Assembly (NCBI GenBank): GCA_014058105.1
Contig: JACGCM010001948.1
Location: 4,464,001-4,528,000, forward strand
Direction: 5' to 3'
Length of the DNA stretch: 64,000 bases
Source of the DNA: Kingdonia uniflora
Taxonomy: Eukaryota; Streptophyta; Magnoliopsida; Ranunculales; Circaeasteraceae
Shown: positions 54,760 through 64,000 of the stretch, in pieces
How positions within the stretch are numbered: the first letter of the stretch is position 1
Layout: each line of letters opens with the position of its first letter
Position numbers and translations under genes: made by a program
The notes under the pieces: model-generated
Told to the model about the DNA's origin: nothing
The model's input: only the letters and a program-made list of their open reading frames with translations
Databases searched by the model: none

Positions 54760-56345
54760 TGATCTTCGACCTGAATTTATTTGACTTGCTTCTTATAACT
54801 TCCATTATTGTATCCTTCCAGATCGATAATGCACTAGCGCATTAAACCGCCTTTAATAATGTACTATAACAATCTCTGTACACCGTAATAGTTGTCAGTT
54901 TCATGATGTGTTACCTTATGATGCATACAATATGGTTTTCCTTCGATTGGCTCTAGAGGTTAAGCTACACGGAAAAACTTATCTTTCTCCACTACTGGGT
55001 AGATCACTGAAATCCTGATATTCATCTTTGGAAGGACCGATTTGAATAACAAGTTTCCTTTGCGTGATTTGCCTGTATCTATTTTTGCTCACTTTTTATC
55101 ACATGGCCATCTTTGTTGTGTTCACCGTGTGTCTTTTTGTATTTTGACCCTTTGCGGCTAGGGCATTTTTAGTAGATTTATGCTTTTCAGACATCATCCT
55201 TTCCAGATCAATATATCAATTTACCTTTGTAATCATGTCTTCAAAAGTTGAGGGTTTGCTTAAGAAAAGATGCTTCTTCACTTTACAATTAATATGTAGT
55301 ATGTTGGTAAATCCTGAAACTACTGTCTTTAAATCGAGATTATCCACCTTTCGAGCAAGTTTAATTTTTTTTTTTACAAAGGCTTGGAGCTTCTCCCCTA
55401 GAACTTTTTGAGACTGATAAAAGTATATAAATTCTCTTCCTTATCTTTGTGTCATTATTATGAGTGTATGTCTTGGCAAATATCTTCTGTAACTAGTCGA
55501 ATGTGAGGATTGAACTTTCAGGTAGATAATGTAACCATCAGAGTGGCTCCCCCTAAAGACTGGTAGCGAACAGTTGGTAAAGGATATAGTTCAAGTTTGA
55601 ATGCAATCTTAATAAATCTCAAAATTGTTAGACATGCTCTTTAGGATCGGTACCCTTGTAATTTCATATTTTTGGAGTATAGAGCCCTGTCGGTACTTCC
55701 ATATCAAACAGCACTTTGCAATTGGACTACCTTGCAATTTATTTAACGCGTCCTTAATGCTGAGAGCTTGAGCTTTTATCAACTCCATGATTCACGGATC
55801 CATATGATCCCATGTGACATACTGAAATGATGCTGTAACTATTTGTCGTGTTGGGAGGGGATTATGATTACCAGTTCCCTCATTTATATGTTCACAAATT
55901 AGTACCCTGGTTGGAGGTCATAGCTCCTCTGCTAGATGCTTTGAGTGCCTGTATCCCCTGATAACTTCTGACAAATCATTTGGCCCAAGATGAATTGAGG
56001 CTTCTGGTACATCTGGATCATTGTGCTAATGCCTAGAAGCTCCTGTGCATGTACCTCGAGGTCCCAGCCTATCCCGTGCTAAAACTTTAGAAGTCACTGA
56101 GATGACCTTAAGGTGGTATGTAATGCGGTCATCAGTTCTTCATGTCGTTTAAACTCTGTTTGTTGAGCTCTGCGATCATCTTTGAGCTCTTGTTTGTGAA
56201 GCTCTCGGTTAGGTACAATCTGACGCTCGAGCTCATTCTACTTTTTAGTTTTAACGTTGAGGTTCGCTATTAATTTTGCTAGCTGGTCAGGTTCTATGGA
56301 GAATTTATGTTAAACTCCTGTGGCTGGTCGCTTAGAAGTCACCAT
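54760..56345 (-). pseudogene. gag: E4 gag, badly decayed
   Basis: From ATG 56345 (MVTSKRPATGV, then a stop) words such as SIEPDQLAKLIANLN match E5 gag (SIEPDQLEELKANLN). The zinc knuckle region reads YCMHHKVTHHETDNYY, with the last Cys lost. At least a dozen stops and several frame changes. Confidence 0.75.
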
Positions 56346-56396
56346 GATTAAAAATTAATCGTTGTGTCTACCTTAGGATTTTGTGGAAATGTTTTT

Positions 56397-56417
56397 TTTC
56401 TCACACACGGTGCCAAA
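56397..56417 (-). other. E4 primer binding site
   Basis: On the minus strand TTTGGCACCGTGTGTGAG follows the LTR directly. It is a variant of the tRNA-Asp-like site of E2, E3 and E5. Confidence 0.75.
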
Positions 56418-56915
56418 TGTAAGGGCCTAATTTTATAATAGCTCGAAAGGCTCTTATACCAAATGTACCTCTAACAACAAATAAAATAGAAAATATAAAT
56501 TGACATGGGCATGGAAACCTCTGAATAGGTAAAAATCACAACCTCAGCTTGAGGACTTTTGTAACTGTAACTTTATTGCTTGAGACTGATATTTTGATTA
56601 CAACTGATGACTTTTTTAGCTAGAAAAACATTTTTGTTATGTGTTTCTCCTTTGTATTATATTCCTTTTATAGACCTTTCCCTCAGTTCATTTATATGTA
56701 TCAGCACATTCTCCTGAATTGGGGGAAGAATGGAGGTTATTTATGTAACTGTTAGTTTGTGGGAGACAGATATCCTTGACTTCCTCTGTTTCATTTAGAG
56801 TGCTCGAGCCACATTCTTCTTCAGTTTGTGGTCTAGGTATCATTGTTGATAGTTTATATCATGTGTATGTTAAGTGAGTTTGGATTAGTTCAATATTATT
56901 CCAGCTTGAGGGACA
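56418..56915 (-). repeat. E4 5' LTR
   Basis: 498 bp. On the minus strand it runs TGTCCCTCAAG to GGCCCTTACA. TATAAAAGG lies at 56672-56664 and the conserved hairpin-like block at about 56505-56540. Its outer end touches the E5 LTR. Confidence 0.8.
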
Positions 56916-57419
56916 TGTCCTTCGAACTAGACTAACATTGAGCTAGTTTAGTTCTAGATATGCACACAATACACATAACATGCACCCTGTTATAGTGACA
57001 AGTGGAGCACGAACTAAGAAAAAATATGGCCCGAGCACTCTAAGTAGAATAGAATGAATCAAAGATACCTGCCCCTCACGAGCTGGAAGTTATAGGAAAA
57101 AAACTCTACTATTTCCCTCAAACTAGGAGAACGTGTTGATACACATACAAACTAAGGATGACAAATATAAAAGGAAGAACATTAAAAGAGGAAAGATCCA
57201 AGGATTTTTGGCTAAAAAGATCTTAATTGTATTCAACATTCATTATTCTTAAACAATAAAATCATTCTTACTAAATCCTCAAACTAAGGTCGTGGTTTTC
57301 ACCTATTTAGAGGTTTTTACGCTAGAACTTATGTCATTTTATATTATCTATCATTATATTTGTGTTATAGGTACATTCGGTGTAAGAGGCCATTCGAGCT
57401 GTGAATTTAGGTCCTTACA
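56916..57419 (+). repeat. E5 5' LTR
   Basis: 504 bp, TGTCCTTCGAAC to GGTCCTTACA, homologous along its length to the reverse of 56418-56915 (same order of words, for example CGAGCACTCTAA, GAGAACGTG/GAGAATGTG, GGTACATT). TATAAAAGG is at 57166-57174, about 250 bases in. Confidence 0.82.
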
Positions 57420-57441
57420 TTTGGCACTGTCTGTGGGAAAG
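57420..57441 (+). other. E5 primer binding site
   Basis: TTTGGCACTGTCTGTGGG directly after the LTR; tRNA-Asp-like as in E2. Confidence 0.8.
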
Positions 57442-57496
57442 AAGATATTCTACGCAATTCTAAGGTAGACTGTTACCGAAATATCAACATTCTATC

Positions 57497-59012
57497 ATGG
57501 TGCATCCCAAATGACCAGCCTATATGGTTCAGCATGAAATCTCAATAGAACCTGATCAACTAGAAGAATTAAAGGCGAACCTCAATGCCGAAACTGTGAA
57601 GCAAAATGAGCTTGAGCGCTATTTGATGTACGACCAAGAGCTTCGCGAACAGGAACTTGAGGAGAAGCGCAGAACTCGACAGTTGGAGTTTTAACGACAT
57701 GAAGAATAGATAACAACATTGTAGACCACCATGAAAGCTCTACAAGATAATCAACAGGGACAAGCTCCCAGGGAACAAGAGGTCATGCCCACAAATTCTA
57801 GAATATCAGCACAAGACAGACTGGGACCTTGAAGAGTAGCAGGCAGAAGAGCTTCTAGGAACCCCCGTAATGATCCACGGAGACCAAAAATCTCAATTCA
57901 TCTGGGATACAAAGGTTAGTAAAAAATTAGTAGGGGACACCGGCACTTGAAATGTCTAGAGGAAGAGCTACGACCCCCATCCTGGGTATCGGTTCAGGAA
58001 TGTTTGAGCGAGGGCAGTAGAAATCATATAGTTCCAGCACCATGCCAATACGTCATATATGAGCATATGAATCAGGAAATTGATAGAAACTCAAGCTCTT
58101 TGCAACAAAGATGATTTGAGAAAATTACAAGGCAGTCTGATTGCGAAAGAGTTATTCGAAATGGAAATTCCGGCAGGATTGCATACTCCTAAGATACGCA
58201 AATGCAAGGGAATTGATTCAAGTAAACACGCCCAGTAGTTCTGTGATTCGTTAGGGTTATATTCAAACTTAAATAACATTCTTTGTCGGCGGTTCGCTAC
58301 AAGTCTTCAGAGAGAACCACTCCGATGGTTCCATTCCTTATCCAAAAATTATATCCTTGCTTTCGACCAGTTGCCAAAAATCTTCATAAAGAGGTATGCT
58401 CACAACTAAGATAAGGAAGAGAACCTGTATTCTCTTATCAGTCTCAAGCAGTCTCAAGGAGAGAAGCTCAAAGTTTTTACCAAGAAGTTCCTCTAACTTG
58501 CTTGAAAAGTTGACAACCTCGATCAGAAGACAGCCGTTTTGATGTTTACCAATGCTCTACAGATCGATTGTAAGGTAAAAGAACATATTTTCTTGAACAA
58601 ACCTTCAACTTTAGAAGAAATGATTGAGAAAGTAAATGAGTATATCGACCTGGTAAGGATGATGCCTGAAAGTCATAAATATACTATAAACGTCACAGAT
58701 AAAAATAGTGAACACAACAATAATGAGCAGGGTGGCAAGAAGCATGCCAATGTCAAGATTTCAGAAATCTACCCTATATTGGCAAAAGAAAAATTCTTTT
58801 GTGTGGCTCAGCCTCTAGAGCCAATTGAAGGCAAAACTTACTGTAAGCACGACAAGGTGATGTATCACAAAACTGGCCGGTGCTATATCGTACAGACATT
58901 ACTGGAGTACATTTATAAAGAAGAAAGAATGCACAAATATATTATCGATCTGGAAGGATATAAAAATAGAAGCTACAAAGAGCAGATCAAAATCATTCAA
59001 GTCAAAAAATAG
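57497..59012 (+). pseudogene. gag: E5 gag
   Basis: From ATG 57497 with a stop at codon 6 (MVHPK, stop, PAYMVQHEISIEPDQ). The capsid words are frame-broken (GLHTPKIRKCKG, WFHSLSKNYI, DKEENLYSLISLKQ). The last 157 codons (58539-59012) are open: TNALQIDCKVKEHIFLNKPS, then a zinc knuckle YCKHDKVMYHKTGRCY, in which the first His of C-x2-H is shifted to KHD. Confidence 0.82.
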
Positions 59013-59029
59013 TAAGAGGAAAAGCACTT

Positions 59030-59670
59030 GTATCACCTCTACCTTAACCACAAGATCGAGCTTGATCAAATCAACAATTTGACCAGATTCAAGAGGAGAA
59101 GGTTTATTAAGTTCCACAACCTCACGGTTCAGAAGAAAGAAGCAAAGCTCCTACCCGAATCAAGCCTTCGGTGAACTGGAATTTAATTCAAAGATTGTGA
59201 CATAAGTCATATAAAGTTCCCACATCATAATGCTCTGGTCATCATGTTTAAAATGAAAAGCTTCATCAGGCATACCATGATGATAGATATGGGCAGCGAC
59301 ATTGAAGTTTTATTTTAGAACACAATCGAGCAAATAGAATTATAGAACAAGTGGAGCCAAGCGATGTTAATATCAGTGGATTTAATGGATCTAAAGAAGA
59401 AAGAGTAGGAAAAATCGTCCTACTAATTATAGCCGGACCTACAACCCTTGATGTGACATTCTACGCAAGAAATGCAAAATCTTGATTTTTTGGGATTATG
59501 GGACGTTGCTGGTTACATAATATGTATGAGATCCCTTCTACTTACCATCAGACACTTTTATTTAAATATAATGAGGGCATCTGCGAGATTAAAAGGAATC
59601 AGAAGCTAGCTCAATCTTGTAAAAATATAGTATCTACCATACCCGACATATCCGAAAAATTCTCTTCATA
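59030..59670 (+). pseudogene. pol: E5 protease
   Basis: TMMIDMGSDIEVLF is the active site with T changed to M (DMGS). KIVLLIIAGPTTLDVTFYA and FFGIMGRCWLHNMYEIPS follow. Stops in the flanks. Confidence 0.8.
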
Positions 59671-59699
59671 GCAATTATAGAAAGTTGGTCACATCGAGG

Positions 59700-61180
59700 A
59701 TCAACCTTCCATAGTCAAAACTACAAAATACATTAGGATCGATGGACATAACAGGGGAACATACATTGGTACCGTGCTTGTCCAACAAGAAAAGGAAGCT
59801 CTCATATGCTTCCTTCAAACTAAAAGAGACGTGTTTGCATAGACTTTTCAAGAAATGCCAAGACTTGACTCTGCAAAAGCCTGTTACAAATTGAGTATTC
59901 AAGATAAATCTACGGTAGTCAAATAAAAGTAGAGGAGGTTCTCACCTCATCTCAGAGATCAGGTCAACAATGAAATTGATAAATCGATCAAAGTTAATTT
60001 CATTCGAGAGGCCAAATACCTGGATTAGATTTTGAACATAGTAGTGGTTCCATAGAAAAATGGAAAGGTCTGAGTTTGTGTAGATTTCAGGGATCTCAAC
60101 AAACACACGCTGAAAGACAGTTTTTCTCCCCCAATAATCTACCAAATTAGATTCTACAGTAGGGCACAAGCTTCTATCTATGATGGATGCTGCTTCGGGA
60201 TACAACCAGATACCTCTTTTGGACGAAGATCAAGAGAAGACCACCTTCATAACTGAAAGGGGACTCTATTGCTACAAAGCCATGCCATTTGGCCTAAAAA
60301 ATACTAGAGTAACCTACCAAAGGTTAGTTATTAGCATGTTCAAGGAACACCTGGGGAAGACCATTGAAGGATATATTTATGATATGCTCTGCAAAAGCCT
60401 AAAGAAGTAAGATCATATTGCACATCTCAATATAGTCTTTAACATATTATGATCTTATAGAATAAAACTCAATCCAGACAAAATATAAATTTAAAGTACA
60501 CTCTAGGAAATTCTTAGGGTACGTCGTCAGTAAGAAGGGGATTAAAGATGATCCAGATCATATTCGAGCTCTAATCTTCATGCTATTTCTAAAGACAAAG
60601 AAGGATGTACAGAAACTCGCTAGCAAAATTGTAGCTATCAACAGATTCGTCTCTAAATCATTAGATCGATGTCGATGGTTGTTCATGCTGCTTCGTAGAT
60701 TCACCAGAAGAGGTAAAGGATGAAAAAGCGAGGAGATTGATTGGATGGAAGAATGTGAGGCAAATTTTCAAGAACTTAAAAGGTATCTTGGAAAGTCTCT
60801 AATAATGAACACGCCGATTGACAATGAGGAATTGATAATCTATGTCGCAGTTATAGATAACTCTCTAAGCTCCATCCTCATACAGCTAGAAGTAAAGATT
60901 GAGAAACCCATATATTTCATAAGCCTCATAAGCAAGATACTCACGCCAACAGAAATAAGATATTCTAAAATTAAGTGACTCCTCCTAACGATTGTTTATA
61001 CTTCCCAAGAACTCAAATATAATTTCCAAGCTCATTTAGTCAAAGTCATGACCAACTATCCCCTTCGAGAAGTGTTATCTAAGAAGGAGAAATCACGAAG
61101 GGTCTAATAATGGTCAGTTTAGTTTAGGGGAGTACGATATCAAATTTGAATAGAGAATTTCTAAAAAGGGCAAGCAGTGG
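59700..61180 (+). pseudogene. pol: E5 reverse transcriptase and RNase H
   Basis: The open palm 60180-60410 has MMDAASGYNQIPLLDEDQEK, MPFGLKNTRVTYQRLVISMF and GYIYDML, where the first Asp of YIDD is Tyr, so the enzyme is dead. RNase H appears at 60745-60978 (LIIYVAVIDNSLSSILIQLE, KPIYFISLISKILTP, with a 3-codon insertion). Many frame breaks elsewhere. Confidence 0.85.
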
Positions 61181-61319
61181 CTGGCTTTTTAGCAGACTTC
61201 CCAGTAGATGATCAAGATGGGAAAAGTACAATCCTGATCTAAATGAAGAGATTGAAGATGATTGAACCTCAAAGCCTTTCGAAGAACGAGTTGAATGGGT
61301 GACACAAAAGGGCAGAGAT

Positions 61320-61914
61320 TGCTTACAGATGGACCAGCAGGACCCCTAGAGTCAAGAATAAGAATTGTACTGATTACACCCTGTAATGATAGAATCAAGA
61401 AATTAATACAGTTAAATTTTGAAGCCTCGAAAAACATCACAGAGTACAAGGCCTTAATCCATGGCTGAATATGGCATTGGAAATTGGAGTTCCCAAACTA
61501 TCAGTATATACTGACTCGTTACTAATAGTCCATCATTACTCCGAGCGATACAAGAAGAATGGCAAGATTAACAAATACGCAGCACTAGTTGACGACATAA
61601 TGGACAGATTTGATAAAGCTACACTCGATTACCTGCTTAGTGGAAAGAATTATCACGCCAATTCCTTACCTTACTTAGTCGGAGTGTTAGTTATAGAGGC
61701 AAGATATCTCCAAATCGAAGTGATAACAACCCCCAACATCGATCACACTTTGATATGCGCAATCAATACTAGGGGCGATAAAGACAAGGAATACGATTTG
61801 AGAAAGCCCTTCCTCCTCTATATAGGCCCAAACAGTAAGTACGATGGCCAACTACTAGAAGATCCAAAAGAGTGTAGACAATTAATTGAGAACTCGAAAT
61901 GCTACATAGTATAG
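61320..61914 (+). pseudogene. pol: E5 second (archaeal-type) RNase H
   Basis: LLTDGPAGP has the first Asp, FEASKNITEYKALIHG the Glu, and after a frameshift at about 61465 MALEIGVPKLSVYTDSLLIV has the third acid. LDYLLSGKNYHANSLPYLVG and the linker to integrase are open to 61914. Confidence 0.8.
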
Positions 61915-63060
61915 AAGAATAATTTATATAGGCGATCCGTTACTGGGCCATAACTCAAGTGCCTTTTATAATAAGATGCTGATGGAATGCTGAAAGATTT
62001 ACATGAAGGAACATGTGGTTCTCATATCTTAGGACGTTCTCTCGCGAATAGGGCAATTACACAAGGAGTATTCTGGCCAGGGATGAGAACAAAAGCTGAG
62101 GAATATTCACACAGATATGACGCTTGTTAGCGATATGGTCACAAGATACAAGCACCTGTACTAAAATTCCACGCATGTAAAGTTTTTTGGGCATTCAAAA
62201 GTTAGGCACTCGATCTGGTATGACAATTCCCAAGTACACTTGGTAACAAAAAAATCTTACTCGTTGCAATAGACTATTTTATGAAGTGGGTGGAAGCAGT
62301 CCCGTTTTGCCCGACACAAGAAAAGGAAGTCATCTCATTCATCTGGGAACATATCATCACAAGATTTGGTTGTCCCCACCTAATTCAAATCGACAATGGA
62401 CCTCAGTTGGTTAAAGAAAAAGTGGTAGCATTCCTCAACAAATATAATATCATACATTCACCCTCAAATTTATATTGCCCTCAAGGAAATGGACAGGCCG
62501 AGATTTCAAATAGAATCATAGTCGATAGACATAAGAAGAGATTAAAATCAGAAAAGAAAGGGAATTGGATAAGGGAGTTGTAACATGATTTGTGGGCATA
62601 CCGTACTACCTCAAGACAGTTAACTGGTTGTTCTCCATTTCTATTAGCTTATCATCATCATCCCTCGTGATACCAACAGAATATCATCATCCTGTTAAAG
62701 ATCACAAACTGACTGATGAAGAAAATGAGTTCGAGTTAGCATGCAATATGAACTGGATAGACGAAACACGAAATCGAGCTATTGTAAACCTGGGTTGATA
62801 TCATCATATGCAAGCTAACTCATACAACAAGAGAGTTTAAAATCATGAGTTCGAGATCAACGACTTAGTACTCAAAGAAATCCCTAAGAATAGAAAATAA
62901 CATAATACTGGTAAGCTCTCCGAGAACTGGGAAGGGCCATTTATAGTGGTAGGAGGAACAGGCCTTGGTTCCCACTATCTCATGAAGAAAGACGGTATTC
63001 GGTTACCAAGTCCTTGGAACACTGGGAGGATGAAGAAATACTATTGCTGGTTCGATATGA
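61915..63060 (+). pseudogene. pol: E5 integrase
   Basis: Zinc part: LHEGTCGSHILGRSLANRAI and SHRYDAC, in which one Cys of the HHCC set reads Tyr. Core: ALDLV (Asp), DYFMKWVEAVPFCPTQEKEV, HIITRFGCPHLIQIDNGPQL (Asp) and NLYCPQGNGQAEISNRIIVD (Glu), so the three catalytic acids are all present. 62281-62583 is open for 100 codons. The C-terminal part (WEGPFIVVGGTG-like) is frame-broken. Confidence 0.88.
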
Positions 63061-63299
63061 TTTCAAACATGAGTGCATTTACTATTATTTCATATTCTAA
63101 AAGTGAGATGTAATCTCCAGTAGTATGTACATTTTTTCTCATCAATCAAAACTTTTTAAGGTTTTTCCCACATTACTGCATACTATTACACATACATTTA
63201 TATCAACGTATCTACTAAATCTCGAATGATTAAGCAAAAGGTCAAACTCATTTTAATCCATTTCATATCTATAAATTACAGCAACTATATCAATTCAAT
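63061..63299. other. E5 spacer with a single repeat subunit
   Basis: No gene. Bases 63209-63262, read on the minus strand, match the single subunit of E4 (50562-50610) and the array subunit of E1. The stretch 63100-63180 matches the E4 spacer in reverse. Confidence 0.6.
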
Positions 63300-64000
63300 C
63301 GTTTTCTACAGGGGCTCTTTGGTTTACACCAGATGAACTTCCTCCAACTTCTGAGACTTTTGAAAACATATATTTTGGTACCCTAATAACTATTGTTTCC
63401 CTACCATGTTATACTTTTTCCTACGTAATTAGACCAACACAAGGCTTTAATCGATTCAAATATGTAGCAAAAATTATATCAATATCGCATATAACACCAT
63501 TTTTGATCATGTCCTCGTACAACATATCCCTCTCTTTCTCAATTCTCTTGATTTTACCTACAAAAAACATTATAACTGCTGCCAACTCCTTCTAATGCAC
63601 CTCATTAGCTGCAAGCCTATTCCTATTCGGTACACCAAGATCAGTAAAATTTGTAAATGAACTCTCTAAGATATTTTGCCGTTTCTCTAACCGAATTTCT
63701 ACCTTAGCCTTCTCCGCGAGAGTATTTAGATAATGGGCTTCGAACATAGATCTAACATCATTTATTTCCTTATTGCAATCAGTGGCTTACCAAATTTAAC
63801 CTTATTTCTAACTTTACATTCGGCCAATTCCCTAACCTTACCTTGAGATATTGCCAAATCTGCCTCAATGTTTTTTATTAGTTCATTCATAACCCTCTCA
63901 TTTCCTCGAGTATCCTCCAAATAGGCCTCCATTTTTCTTATTCGCTTATTCGAGTTCCTCACCACACCTCGAACATATTCTAGCTCAGCCTCAAGTTTCT
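63300..64000 (-). pseudogene. E5 antisense gene, C-terminal part (runs off the window)
   Basis: The minus strand reads coiled coil (KRIRKMEAYLEDTRGNERVM, IKNIEADLAISQGKVREL, KAKVEIRLEKRQNILESSF), then the C-terminal domain: ELAAVIMFFVGKIKRIEKER and GVICDIDIIFATYL. It matches E4 50200-50400 and E3 25830-25990. Stops near 63762 and 63594 break it. Confidence 0.72.

Larger units (their letters stand above)
43561..56915 (-). mobile_element. E4: Tat-type Ty3/gypsy element, outermost, 3' end outside the window
   Basis: On the minus strand: 5' LTR (56418-56915), primer site, gag, protease, RT, RNase H, second RNase H, integrase, spacer; on the plus strand the antisense gene, cut by C1 (44351-48472) and by LINE-A. 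Its 3' LTR must lie left of the window. Pol is more decayed than in E3. E4 and E5 belong to the same subfamily, judged by shared gag and RT words such as QRLVISMFKE. Confidence 0.88.
56916..64000 (+). mobile_element. E5: Tat-type Ty3/gypsy element, 3' end outside the window
   Basis: On the plus strand: LTR, primer site, gag, protease, RT, RNase H, second RNase H, integrase; then spacer and the minus-strand antisense gene, which runs off the window. It is of the same subfamily as E4 and lies head to head with it, so 43.5-64 kb is a large imperfect inverted repeat. Confidence 0.88.

Noticed and set aside
1..64000. Host genes, tRNA or rRNA genes, Ty1/copia elements, DNA transposons
   Set aside because: I found no tRNA-like or rRNA-like stretch, no copia order of domains, no terminal-inverted-repeat transposase and no intact host-like frame. 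Every frame over about 100 codons is explained by the retroelements or by their shadows.

Overview
This window is plant nuclear DNA made almost entirely of retrotransposons. The signs of a flowering plant, probably a eudicot, are Ty3/gypsy LTR elements of the Tat type (tRNA-Asp-like primer sites, a second RNase H after the first, extra antisense genes), one chromovirus and two L1-type LINEs with a C-terminal RNase H. I found no ordinary host gene, tRNA, rRNA or CRISPR array. Nearly every coding region is broken by stops or frameshifts, so calls rest on protein motifs and element architecture.

The layout is a stack of nested insertions, resolved where LTR ends and target-site duplications (TSDs) could be read. 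E4, a Tat element on the minus strand, runs from before the window to 56915. LINE-A interrupts it (1-641 and 41088-about 43560). E1, a Tat element on the minus strand (642-41087, TSD TATGG), splits the LINE-A reverse transcriptase. E1 contains E2, a pol-deleted Tat element on the plus strand (1724-9229, TSD GAAGC), and E3, a Tat element on the minus strand (17695-38168, TSD GGGGG/AGGGG). E3 contains LINE-B (30803-35829, minus) inside its gag. C1, a small chromovirus on the minus strand (44351-48472, TSD ACCAT), sits in the antisense gene of E4. E5, a Tat element on the plus strand, runs from 56916 past the window end. Its LTR abuts the LTR of E4 head to head with no base between them.

Each Tat element has the order LTR, primer site, gag, protease, RT, RNase H, archaeal-type second RNase H, integrase, spacer, an intron-containing gene on the opposite strand (here called aORF), polypurine tract, LTR. 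The aORF is present in all five elements and is the least explained part of the window. It has TATA-like boxes, introns at shared positions, a conserved middle domain, a long coiled coil and a conserved C-terminal domain. The spacer between integrase and aORF has grown tandem arrays in two elements (160 bp in E1, 44 bp in E3). LTR-pair divergence by eye (E1 most, E3 intermediate, E2 about 6.5%) agrees with the nesting order.
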